A stretch of 64,000 bases of DNA from assembly GCA_029379385.1 (NCBI GenBank), contig CM055618.1, positions 19,817,071-19,881,070 of the forward strand, in the 5' to 3' direction. Position numbers and translations under genes: made by a program. The notes under the pieces were generated by a model that saw only the letters and a list, made by a program, of their open reading frames with translations, ran no database searches and was not told where the DNA came from. Numbering within the stretch: position 1 is the stretch's first letter; every line of letters begins with the position of its first letter. Below are positions 36,335 through 48,335 of the stretch, piece by piece. Source of the DNA: Quillaja saponaria (taxonomy: Eukaryota > Streptophyta > Magnoliopsida > Fabales > Quillajaceae).

Positions 36335-38288
36335 ATGCCTCAAGGAACCCTTGAAGTTGTTCTCATTGGCGCTAAGGGCCTTGAGAATACCGATTTTCTC
36401 AGTAAGTTCAATCTGATCTATCATCGTTGTAATTGTCTCTGTTCATATCAATGTTTTTGAATCTAATCTGGCTCGATCAATCTGTCAAATTCAATTTTCT
36501 TGAGCAGATAACATGGATCCTTATGTAATTCTCACTTGTAGAACTCAGGATCAGAAAAGCAGTGTCGCATCAGGTAGGCGATGAAAATATTAATTCACTT
36601 TTAAATTTATATATACTACTTGCTTTAATTATTGCTTTTTTTTTCTTCTTTTTTTTGGTTATTGTAAATTCAGGGAAAGGATCTGATCCAGAGTGGAATG
36701 AAACTTTTCTATTCACCATATCAGATTTCGTTTCGGAACTCACTTTAAAGATAATGGACAGTGACGCCGGCAGTGCTGATGATTTTGTTGGAGAAGCAAC
36801 GTGAGTAATTGTCTTCCTTTGCTTTTTATTGTTTGATCCGGTTTCAATATATACCTCAGTCATTTATATGATGATTTGGACCATTACGTTATGTATATTT
36901 GAATTCTGGAAGAAACATCCCCACCTTTATATGTTTGTGTGTGACTGTGTGGTTATTCCAATAGAAATAAGAAATTGGTCTATGCACGTGTTTGTTTGGT
37001 CATTGATAACTTAAACAGTATGCAGATTTTTTGACAGATCTTATCTTTGAAACAGCAGAGAAGTTCTCCTTGCTTTTTTTAATTAACCCTTTTTTTCTTC
37101 TCAATTTATAAATGCAGTCATAAATTATGATAAGGAAAAAGTTGAACATTCATCAACAGTTCATTAAAATATGTACAAATCCTTGAAATAAAAAAAAAAA
37201 ATTTCTAACTATTCTTGTTAATAAGGTACATGCAAGTTTTGAAATTTGAAACATTTCAAAAACAAATTATTTTTACTTATTCAATATTAAAATCATGATC
37301 AATTATTATAATTAATAATATAAAATTTGTATATTTATTATCTCAATAAATATTCTATGAACACTCGTTAAAAAAATCTAGAAAATAAGGACAGAAAAAT
37401 GTGTATTAGTGTGGACCAGTGGATGCTTTCTTTAGGCATTTAAATATAGGCCTGCATTCTTAAATCTTATGGCTCCCTTTAGAAATTTATGTGTATGTGG
37501 TGCTGAATTCTCTGTTCGTCTTTTTTTAATGGGTGAATTATCATGTTCTTGGCAAGTGGAGATCCAATGAGTGCATCGCTGGGCTGCAGAACCTTATCCA
37601 TAAATTGCTTGATATGAAAGAACAAGCATTGAAATATTTTTCTTCAAAATAAGGACGGATATAAGATGGTTCCAATTCTTGTTTTCTGATCCTTACAGAA
37701 TCCCACTTGAGAATCTGTTTGTTGAAAGAAGCATCCCACCAACGGCATACAACGTTGTTAAGAATGAAGAATATTGTGGAGAGATTAGACTTGGCCTCAC
37801 TTTCACGCCTGAGGTAACCGTTCGTTTTTCACCCTTTCTTTGCTCCATTACTATGACATTATGGATAAACGTTAGTGAGAGTCAAAATGCTTGCACATTT
37901 AAGGCCGAACTGCTGGATCTATAATCTCGTTTTTATGTGAAATAGGACAATTACCTCTATATATATTTATACTAGGATATATTTTATTAATATTAAAATA
38001 GAGAAAAATTAAAAAAATAAATAAATAAATAGTCTACTTAAAATAAAATAACAACTAAAAGTAGAGAGTTAGTTCTCACAAAGATGATTGGAGGATTGAC
38101 TAGTTCCTTTGTGTAGTTTATGATCATGATATAAGTAAATGTATTGGTTAATATATTTGTGTGGTGGTAGAAATAGATATTCAATTTGAAACTTGGACTG
38201 TATTTCTGTTTTCTTATGCCAGGACCGCCGCGAACGCAGTTTCCCCGGGGAGGAGGAAAGTTTTGGTGGATGGAAAGAGTCCAGATAG
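36335..38288 (+). CDS. Small C2-domain protein (At1g63220 / elicitor-responsive type)
   Basis: A small single-C2 protein of the plant CaLB/ERG class, expected to bind membranes in response to calcium. Five exons (36335-36401, 36508-36573, 36674-36800, 37699-37813, 38223-38288) give 146 residues. The C2 domain spans about 5-125: GTLEVVLIGAKGLENTDFL, then DPYVILTCRTQ, then GSDPEWNETFLF and IMDSDAGSADDFVGEA. Unlike the single-exon C2 protein at 15466, Asp residues in the calcium loops (DPYV, DSDAGSADD) are kept. The short tail is charged and ends FGGWKESR. Start ATG is the first after the TATA box. Confidence 0.88.
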
Positions 38289-38913
38289 GCATATACACAT
38301 ATCGACTAGGCCATGTTGTTTAAGGAAGTTCAAATTCTTATCCTGTTTTCTATGATGTGTGACTTTAGAAACGCATTTTGATGCTGAGTGATATGGTTCA
38401 TGTTCTTGAACGTTCAATTTCACCTATATTTAGTTCTGAAATAACAAGTGGTTGTTATGGTTGATCGGAAAATCAAACTCCATACTGGAATCCTATTATA
38501 TATATATATTTTTTCTTTTGGTTACACAAGAATCCTACTATGTTCATTTTCCCCTTTCGTTGCCCTCTTCACAAAAAGCAGCCTGGTGACCTGGGATTTC
38601 CGAAAAAAATATATATATAGTAGAAGAAATTTATAATTGATTGATACATCTTAAGTTTTTTTTTTTTGGTCTGAATCCATTTGAGGTTGAAAACAGCATT
38701 ACAATATCGAAACAGTTCTTTAGAAGTCTAATTTCCTGCTTTGTGCTAGAAGCCTAGTTTCCCGCTTTTTTTACAACACAACAGATCAAGTCTCGGACCA
38801 TGCAATATGTTGTTTTAAAAATATCAAAACAAGATTCAAAAATAGATAACAGAATGCATACTAAGCTAGCTTAAAATATCACAGTTCCCAGAGGCCAGTC
38901 AGCCATCTTTGTT
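38289..38913. other. Convergent spacer between the C2 gene and the MBD gene
   Basis: Holds both 3' untranslated regions. There is a short TA run near 38501-38510 and a T-run near 38660. No gene is seen. Confidence 0.4.
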
Positions 38914-41900
38914 CTAAGAGTTTGCCTTTTTATCATCATTGTCACCATGCTCCGAGCATGGTTTTTGAGAATCAACCCCAGTACAATTTGGCAAGCTCAG
39001 ATTTCCCTGGGGTAGGGATAAAGAACTTGAAGACAATTGCTGCCCCGGCATGCTCTTTTCTGGTAGATCGAATTGAGATGAAATATCACCCTGGAAAGAT
39101 CTGGGAAAGCCGAGATCTGCCAGTGCCACACTGCCATCCCTCTGGTTAGGAAAGGTCTCAAGTTCCTGGACACATCCTTGAATTGCTAAATTTTCCTCTA
39201 CTGGTATTGCGCCTGTAAGGGTCTTAAATGCAAATTCAAAGCATGGGTCTGACCAAGTATCCGCAAATGGAATAGAAAATTCTGTTTCAGGCTTCTCATC
39301 ATCCATTTTTTGAATTCGAAGATTTTGTAAATGCTCTTCTGGAATAGGTCCACCCTCAAGAGACTTTTGAATTCCTTTCAATGATTCTTCATGTATCAAA
39401 ATGTTCCCATTTGTACCTTCATGATGCACGAGCTCTGTTTCTGACCTAGCTTCAAGACGGAGAGATGCTCCATCAACCAAAGCCACAGCTTCATTCCCTT
39501 CATCTCCAGAAGAGACTTGAGTCGCGTTCTTGAGAGCCTCCTGAATTTTCTCTGATGATTCTTCATGTATCAATGTGCTTACATTTGTAAGAGCATGATG
39601 CATGAGCCCTGTTTCTGACCCTACTTCAAGAGGTTGCGATGGTCTGTCACCCAAAGCCATACCTTTATTCTGTTCATTTCTACAAGATACTTTATTTGCA
39701 ATCTTCAATAGCATTTTTACTGGAAATGAAGATGGCCTGAGACTCAGATCTGTGATCCAGATGTTGTTGTGAAAGCTGACAAGCCAAGTTTTGCCCTTTC
39801 TTGTTATTGGATTCATTTGACTTAACCTGGGATTCATCTTTGATGCTCTTTTCCATGACACTGTCAACCAATTTCTTCTCTTGCAGGACATCATTTTCAG
39901 GAGACATAACAGGCACAACATCTGCAGCATCCTCTAGTGGTAATGCACCTGTAAGAGTCTTGATAGCAAATTCAAGGCACGGATCTGACCAAGAACCCCC
40001 AAATGGAAAGGAGAGCTGCGGCTCAGACTTCTTGTCATCCATTTTTTCAGCTTCAAGCTGCTGTGGTTGCCCATCTAGAGTAGCATGGTCTTCATAAGAC
40101 TTCCCACACTCGTTTGATGGCTGTCCATGTATTCTTGTTTCTGTATTGTTAGAGGCAAGATGATTAAACTCTGATGCTTCCCCAACATCAAGCTTTTGAG
40201 ATGCTCCATCGGTCAGAATCCCAGTTACAGTGTTTTCACCTGTGCATCGTTTTCTAGTGACATATTCTAGAGCTCTTTCACTGGATATGGACTTGTGCAA
40301 CAGCTCAGGTTCATGGCCAGCAAGCCGCTTTGAAGATCGGCAAGGCAAATTAAGCTCTTTCTTCTTCTTCAATTTCTTAGAGTTCTGGACATGTCTGTTG
40401 CTGCTCTCTCTCCTACCTTTCTCTATCACTAAACAACTTTGCATAACCTCAGTTTTAGGAATTGTAGCAGGCTGACTATCAACTGCTTCCTCCACTGGCA
40501 ATGCACCTGTGAGAGTCTTAATAGCAAATTCAAGGCAAGGATCTGACAAATAATCCCCCAGAGGAAAGGAGAGCTGCGGCCCAGACTGCTTATCATCCAA
40601 TTTTTCAGCTTCAAGCTGCTGCTGTTGCTCCTCGAGAATCATATGTTCTTCATTGGACTTGTGGCTCTTGTTTGATGACTCTCCAAAAATTCTTGATTTG
40701 TTACTATCAGAAGCAAGATTATTAAGCTCCAATTCTTTCCCAACATCAAGCTGATGAGATGCTCTACTGGTGAAATTTCCAGTAACAGTGTTTCCATCTT
40801 TATGTGGTTTTCTAGTGGCATATTCAAGAACTCTTTCACTGGATATGGACTTGGCCATCAGCTCAGGTTCATGGCCAGCAAGCCGCTTTGAAGCCCGGTG
40901 AGGCAAGTTAAGCTCTTTCTTGTTCTTGGATTTCTTGGAGATCTCCTGGGAATGTCTGTTATTGCTCTTTCCCCTACCTCTTTCATACAGAGAACTATTA
41001 CCCAAGGCATCAGTTCCAGGAGTTATAATAGGCCCACTATCAACTGTGTCTGCCACTGGTAATGGACTTGTGAGAGTCTTCATTGCAAACTCTAGGCATG
41101 GGTCTGACCAAGAATGGTGAAATGCAAAGGAGATCTGTGGTTCTGATTTGTGGTCATCAAATTTTTCTTCTACAAGCTTTTGCATTTGTTCATGGGGAGC
41201 ATCTTGGACCTCAAGAGACTTTAGGATTTCACTTGATGACTCCCCATTTATAGATGTATTTATCATGGTTGAAGCATTATGTGCAAGCTCAGTCCCTGCA
41301 CAAGCCCTACTTTGCTGAGATATTACATTGGCTGAAATTACTCTAGGGGCCTCACTTTTAGATTTTTTACTAGAATATTCAAGTGCCCTTTCACAGTATA
41401 TGGAATTGGGCATAACCTCAGGTTCAAAACCAGCAAGTCGTTTTGAAGCACGACAAGGCAAGTTATGCTCTTTCTTGTTCTTGGACTTGTTTGAGATGAC
41501 CTGAGTTTTCCCATCGCCAGTTTTTTCAGTTCCACTGTCGAGCAATTTCCTTTTTTCCAGGACAACAGATTGTGGATGTGCATCCATTTTTGAAACAACG
41601 CTTGGCTGCTGAGATGCTGCATTTGCAAAACCAGCATCTATCATGGTTCTACTATTTCTAGTCTGTCTGGTTGGAATTTGAAAAGACTGTTCACATGTGA
41701 CAGAGTTTACCACCTTCTCAGGCTCATTCCAAACACTCTGATGCTGAGCTGCTTCATTGTCCAAACCAGCATCTAGGATAGTTCTATTTTTTCTTGTCGT
41801 TCTGGTTGAAACTTGAAGAGCTCGTTCACAGGTCACAGAATTCAACATCTGCTTAGGTTCAAATCTAACACTGAACTGCTGAGATGCTCCTTTTTCCAAA

Positions 41901-44900
41901 CCAGAATCTATAATAGTTCCACTTTTTCTTGACTTTCTAGTTGAAACTTGAGGATCACATTCACGGGTCACAGAGTTCATCACCTGCTCAGGTTCATTCC
42001 CAGCAAGTCGCCTCGAACACCGAGGAGGCACAATCAAATCTTTCTGTTTTTTCCTACTGGTCTTCTTATCCACATTAGCAGTATAATTCTTCTCTTTCAT
42101 TTCAGCTGGAGGAGTTACTGCAGGTCCAGTTTCAGAAGAGACCCTCTTGCTCAATTTTTTGTTTAAGCCATCAGGTTTAGGCAGTAATGAATTACCTAGG
42201 TCGGAGCTTTCCTTTATTTTAGGAGCGTCCGTGATCACATTCTCCAGTGAATGCATCTCATGTACAGTTTCATCGATCTTCAAGCTTTTGGCTTCTTGCA
42301 ATTTTAAGCAACTCCTGTCAGATCTTCCTTTACCTGCTGGGAGAAGGTTGACATTGGAAGAAATGATGGTTAGACATAAATGGCCTGTCATGGACTCTTC
42401 GACTTTGACTTACTGCCAATATAAATGACCTATCAAAACTGAATAGTGGTACATCATCTATGACTTCTCACCTCCGAACGGCTTTCTTCTGGTTGAATGC
42501 TGCATTTTCACTGCAGATGATGGCTGAGATTGACAAAAAAAGAAGAAGCAGAAGACCAAATAATTTAGACAATTATTTCCAACCCAAATAAATTCCAAGA
42601 TACAAAACTACACTGAAAATCAGTTGCCATGGCATATTGCTTCATGTAAACTAGAATGGAACATTGGGGATCCATTAAGGCACCCTGCATTTGGAGAATT
42701 AAGTTGTAAAAGTCTTGACATTTTTGAAAAATTGAAGACTGCAATTCACTAGCCTAAACAAAAGCGTACAGTGATAAATAAAGTAAACAGAGATAATTTG
42801 AGCAGGATGATAGGCTGCAACAATATGGTGCAAAAGGAAAGCTGATAACTGTAATAACTATGCATGTCACAGATCAAACATAACAAAACAATAAATACAA
42901 TGTATCTCTCACATGGACCACCAAGCAAGGTGCACTTCCAGTGAATTTCTCAGTTCTCAACTCTTTATCATTGATTTGCCATTTAATTGGCCTCATTGCA
43001 CAACTACTCATATCTCCAGCTTCCAAATAGCGCAAAACATCCTTCTTGGAACGGAATGCATACCCGCTTGCAGGATCTATATAGTACTGCAGCAAGTATA
43101 TCCCAGTCAGAACTAAAATATAAATATTAAATATTATGAAACCTCTAAATACACAAAAAGTAGAGTAAACTGTTCTAGGAGAGAGCATAAATAAAAGCAG
43201 AAAGCATAGTTCAAGAAAGAACAGAAGATCTTATGGATATCGATATGTCTGTATGAGTAGGAAAAGTAGAGGTAACTAGTTACCGGGTCTTTTTTAATGC
43301 CACCTCGTATCTTTCTGATCTTGACGTCTTTTTTCCATCCAGGTGGTAAATCTTCCGTTGTGTGCTTTGCAGCCACAACCTAGAATACATTGTAATCATC
43401 AGAGCCACATATATAGTGAAATCAAGAAACTGAAAATAAACAAAAGCCTAGCAGTAGGTTTAATGTCATGAACAAACATCTCTTGCAGATGCAGCAGAAA
43501 TGGGACACATCTTCTTAAACTATAGAATACAATATATGATCTTGGTAACTAAAAACTAATTTTTCTATTATGATCTACATTTGATGCTACACATTTCTTA
43601 TTTCTGGGCTTTGTTTTGATGGACCTTTCTTTTATATATTATAAGTTTTCCTTACTTATGGTTTTTTTAGCTACACTCATCCTATTAACCTTTGTCCAAA
43701 TTAGGAAAATGAGTTCCTATTTATTAATATTGCCAACATTATAATGCTTTTTTCTCTCACATAAAATTCCAATTCAGGCAGCCAATCATCAAGCTTGTTC
43801 TGTGGTTGCCTACTAGATAACAATTAAGTTCAATGCTTTAATGTAACACAGAATTTCACAACTTTACAGATTTGGACAATATAAGGTTACAAACTTTGCT
43901 CTCATAGTGCATGTCAGTGCATCCTCTCCTCTTTTTGGAACAGCAGCTCCTCTGGTTAATGGTTTTAAGGTATTGAAGTACCTCGGGTTTCGAATAAAAT
44001 GTACATCCAGTCATTGTTTCAATGTAACACTGCAAAAATAAAGCAAATTTTGATATGTTGAGGAAGAGAAAAAGGCATTAAACAAGATATATGATAATAT
44101 GATCCATAGCAAATTATGATTTTAATAGTAGAACCACTATAGCATATATGTGAAGTAAAATTAATCTGCAACTGTATTTATTAAAGAATATAACAGGAAA
44201 AGAAAAATAAAAATAAAAAATGTAAATATATCATGCAAAAGATCCAAGGCATTATTACAAAAAGTATGTATTGAAGTTTTCACAATACCTTATACCTAGT
44301 TCCAACTTTTGATCCACTATTTCGGGTTCTGAGCTCCATTTTCCAGCCATCAGGTAACCATTCAGGATTTTCAATTGTTTTCTGTACAGTCTGCCAATAT
44401 TAAACACAAAGCCAGATGATAACTACTAGATAAATGAAGAATCAGAAATCTGGATAGAATAGATTATTCAAACTTTAAACTCACTTGCTTAGGATTGCTC
44501 TTTGATTTCCTGTTGGTCTGTTTGTTTATTTTTTGAGGCTTTTCAAGGTAAGTACTTCTAACTTTCAAGTGGTGGATGACATCATCCTTGGAGAAAACCT
44601 TCAGCCCAGTTTCCACATTTTTGTAAACCTGCAAATGCCAAATATATATGGCTCTGTAAGCACTAAAGTATGACTAGAATCCAGATATTTTGATTTTGAA
44701 GTCATCATTTTCGCCTCAAAATATCTTTCTTTTAAAATGCATTTCTAGCTTGTTCCTTGTATTGTTGATAAGATGTGATATACAAGATGCACACAAGAAC
44801 TACCACTATTATTCTCATTGCATTTCTCATTTTTCCTATTTAATCTCACATCTTCCTCAAATTTGAGAAGAGCTTATATAAAATCAAAAGGCAATAAGAA

Positions 44901-45690
44901 GACAGGGAAGAAACAGAAAAGGATAACAATAAATAAAAAGACAAACAAACAAACAAGTGGAGTTACACTTAATAGAGGTCGCTCAAACAACATCAAAGAG
45001 GTATCAGTACATAACTTTATAACGAAAGGTAGCACAAGAAAGTCCCTCATCTAAAAAATCAACATTACCATACAGGATGTAATCATGATTCAAATAACTT
45101 GGAAGTGAATTAATGAATTAATTCTGAACTAGATCTTATGACCCCAAGAATTCATACTATTTTAGATTGCATTTCAATAACATTATCCACTATAACCTAT
45201 AACTCAATGTACTACCTAAACTTCCACACCATACCCGCTGAAAATTACTGCTCGGGACACGAATTAAACAACTATGACGCTCTGTGTTCACCGTTAATTG
45301 AAGAAGCATTTTCTAATTACTTCTAAATTTGAAAACTTTCCTTTCTATAATCACTTTAGAAAAACATACTTAGCTACTAAAAAAGTAATTGAAAATCATA
45401 GTTTTCCAGCATGATACGATGTACCAATCAACATGCAGCTGCTTTTCTTTCACGAACAACTTATTCTTCATACTCCAATTAAATCAAGTGGTGGAGAGGG
45501 GGAAATTACTTTCTTCATTGATTAAACTCCAAATGAGCTTTAGCAAGAAAATCAACGAAATTTAACTCATTTGTCAAATAAAACCTAAGATCGTGCGTAG
45601 AAGTCAAATTACCCTAATCTTCCGACCGCTCTTCTGCACTTCATTCTGAACAATCCATCCTGCCGGAAGTCGTTGCGGCGAGCTTGGCAT
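38914..45690 (-). CDS. MBD13: Large protein with three methyl-CpG-binding domains (MBD13-like), frame broken near its end
   Basis: A nuclear protein expected to bind methylated DNA. Exons: 45613-45690, 44485-44628, 44289-44390, 43895-44029, 43284-43379, 42913-43086, 42472-42523, then one long exon from 42336. Three MBD modules occupy about residues 6-60 (RLPAGWIVQNEV...), 78-135 (WLPDGWKMELRTRNSGSK...) and 160-210 (LPPGWKKDVKIRK...). The long exon encodes repeats: four copies of WSDPCLEFAIKTLTG-like blocks and several RASKRLAGHEPEL blocks. The frame stops at 39692-39694 after about 1141 residues, yet the same repeat pattern goes on in the next frame for about 259 more residues to a stop at 38914-38916. 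One extra base near 39692-39720 would explain this. The last splice acceptor is a NAGNAG (42333/42336). Confidence 0.85.
39245..41108 (-). repeat. Internal coding repeats of the MBD13-like gene, about 560-bp period
   Basis: The DNA word coding for SDP in the SDPCLEF block (plus strand ggatctgac or gggtctgac) recurs at 39245, 39981, 40539 and 41100. The steps are 736, 558 and 561 bases. The last two are multiples of three; the first exceeds one by a single base, which locates the frameshift between 39245 and 39981. Each unit carries a basic KRLAGHEPE block and an acidic WSDPCLEF block, pointing to tandem duplication within the exon. Confidence 0.75.
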
Positions 45691-47318
45691 CTCCTTTTCG
45701 CCGGACTTTGACTTCCGTTGAAGGAATTGCAAAATCCTTCGTTCGATCAAGTTCTAGCTCGAGACATGGCGTTACTTTGAGTTTCTGATTTTTTTGTCTT
45801 CCAACTCTGGATAGTACTTGCAATTTATCTAGTACTAACATATACTTAAAATCTGAATCCACGAATCAGAACCCACCGACCCAAGACTAAGGTCACCTGC
45901 TCAGGGAGTATACTTCGGTTAAGAGAAAATGGGTTTTTCTACCGTTTGGGTAAATTATTCATTTTTGTGCCCTAAACTAGGGTTATATACATATATAAAC
46001 CAGTTTTCCAACTTAGTTAGGCTAATTTAATATTCACGTTTTTAGGAGTATCCTGAACAGTTACAATGTAATAAATATAATTTTTAAAATTTAAATTATT
46101 TTCAAATTAATAGATTATTTAGTACATAAAATTAAAATCAGGCCAATAATAATAAATAATATATTTATTTCTTTTGTATTTATCACTTAAACAAGTATTA
46201 TTAAAAGAAAATTAATTTTTTTTATGTATAATATAATATTTTAGTCACATATACTAAATAAATATCAAATATTGTATTTATTATATCTTAAAAAAATTTC
46301 TCATAAGTGTTACTACTTTCAAAATACTTATTAAATAATAAATTTAGAAAGTTTTTTTAGTTGTGTTTGATGATAATTTAGTTAAATGTATAATAAATAA
46401 CATTATTTTAAAAATATATTAAATCTCAACTACTACATTTCTTACGCCTTAATTTTTAAAATTAATTACAATATACTTTAACCATTCCGTTACAAAACCT
46501 ATAAATAAAGTTGAACTAATTTGTGACCCCGTGTGTTTGCTGAGCTTGATATAAAATGAAACTGAACTCAGTGTAAAATGCCATAAATAAATTAATGAAA
46601 AGAAGCACAAACATAATGGAAAGCAGAAAGACTAATAACAACAAAAAGATGTTGCTTGAGTTAATTAAACACTATATTTAAGTTTTTATCTTTTTTATTT
46701 TCTGATAATATACATAAAAAAATTATATTTTTTATTACATTAATTAATCATGATTTTCATTTTTAAGAAAAAATAATATTTTACAAACTTAAAAAAGATA
46801 GGTCTATGCTAATAATTTTCGGGTCTGGCTGTTAAGTCCATGCAAACTATCTTAAACTCGTTAATTTTATACCCTTGTCTTTTGCTAATAGAGAGACAAG
46901 ACACCACCTTTGCTTGGAATAAGTTATTCTTCAATGATCTTTATAATTTGATCTCAGTAAAAATCTACTCTAAAACAACACCAGCATGTAAAGCTTCCTT
47001 ATGGATCTGATCAGTGAAAATCTGCTCTAAAATCTCTCCTGTTTTGGTTGTTAGAAAAAAATATAAATATTTTAGTGTTTTAAAAATATTTGGTTAGAAT
47101 TTTTATTTTTTTAAAATTAATTTCACATGGCAATAAATTAATTATGTATAATTCATTTGGAAGCTTTCTAATCAAGAAAAAGAAAATTGTCTATGAAAGT
47201 TATTTTATTCAAAACAATATTTATTGAATTTGCTTACAAGTTACAAGCTTCGAAGCTTAAATAAGCATAGTAGTACCCTCAACATAGTATCATAATTTTT
47301 TTTTATTTTTTTTTCTGG
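45691..47318. other. AT-rich spacer between the MBD and F-box genes
   Basis: The MBD promoter and 5' leader lie on the left. Positions about 46040-46345 resemble the MITE family of 13638 (shared aggagtat...taataaatataatttttaaaa), but no target duplication was found. No gene is seen. Confidence 0.35.
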
Positions 47319-48335
47319 TTAATGTGCAAGAGAACTTATCTCATCCTCTCGCCACATTGCCTCTTGAAACCTATACCCCCTTCCCCCAACGGAGGGGTTC
47401 TCAAGCATAAGCTGACATAGGAAGCAGCTGGTCTCTCCTTGACAAGCGACCAATCTTTCTAGACGTGATACATCCATGGCTGCTGGTATTTCACCACCTC
47501 TTTGAATTAAAATATTGCTAGTCTCTGCACCCTCATGATCAAGTTCAGCAAAAAACATACTATGTGACAAATTCAACACCTCTAAATATTCCAACCCTTT
47601 CAAAATACACCTTAAAGCTTCCGTGTACACCAAGGAACATCGAAGACTCAAGATCTTAAGCTTTGGGATATGCTTGATTAGGGATTCTGCAAACTCTATG
47701 TCTAAAGGACATAGTACCTTAAGCTCAGAGAAGTTCCTGCAATTTTTTCCAATGGCCTCCAACATATAAGAATAACAAGTTACACAAGGTACTGTCAAGG
47801 ACTCCAGCCCTTCCAACATTGGCAAGGCCAGTTGGAATCCATTCTCAGATAAGTTGTTCCTAGCTGGTAGGACTAGTCTTTTCAAATTAGGACTCCTGCA
47901 AGAAATTAAGAGAATCTCAGTAGTATCCCGACACGAAAACTTATATACTGTATAATAATACCAAGAAAGTGATCAAAATTTAGACCTTTCCGCAGCACAG
48001 ATCAAGTGTTCATCGTTTATGAAGACAAAATAATGGAAAATCAAGTACTTGACATTCCTACAGCTGAAAAGGAAGGCATTCTTCATAACTTGAAGCAGCC
48101 TTTTACTTGATACATTATCGAACCGAGAACTTGGTTGAGAAGTTATGCAGAGAGTTTCAGACTTCAGTGTGCTTAAGTCAAGCTTCATCCAAAGTTGAGG
48201 ATCATAACTAGCCAAGTTCCATGATTTACAGACTTGTGAAACGCCAGAAATCAAATCGGCCACGTTAACAGCCATAAATATTTTGACTAGGATGTTATAA
48301 TCCATGTCATTCCAGCTTTTGGTTGTTGAAGTCAT
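47319..48335 (-). CDS. F-box/LRR-repeat protein (At3g48880 type)
   Basis: A predicted substrate adaptor of an SCF ubiquitin ligase. Two exons (47986-48335, 47319-47895) give 308 residues. The F-box covers about residues 8-52 (WNDMDYNILVKIFMAVNVAD...VCKSWN...PQLWMKLDL) and would bind a SKP1-like protein. Short leucine-rich repeats follow from about 95 to 240 (NVKYLIFHYF, NLKRLVLPARNNLSENG, KLKILSLRCSLV, YLEVLNLSHS). The C-terminal part has no recognised domain. The first in-frame ATG is at 48333-48335. A gtaagc donor on the minus strand near 48808 suggests an intron in the 5' leader. Substrate unknown. Confidence 0.82.

Noticed and set aside
39671..39711. A 41-base intron that would rescue the MBD frame
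   Set aside because: It is shorter than plant introns can be and the resulting frame stops soon after.
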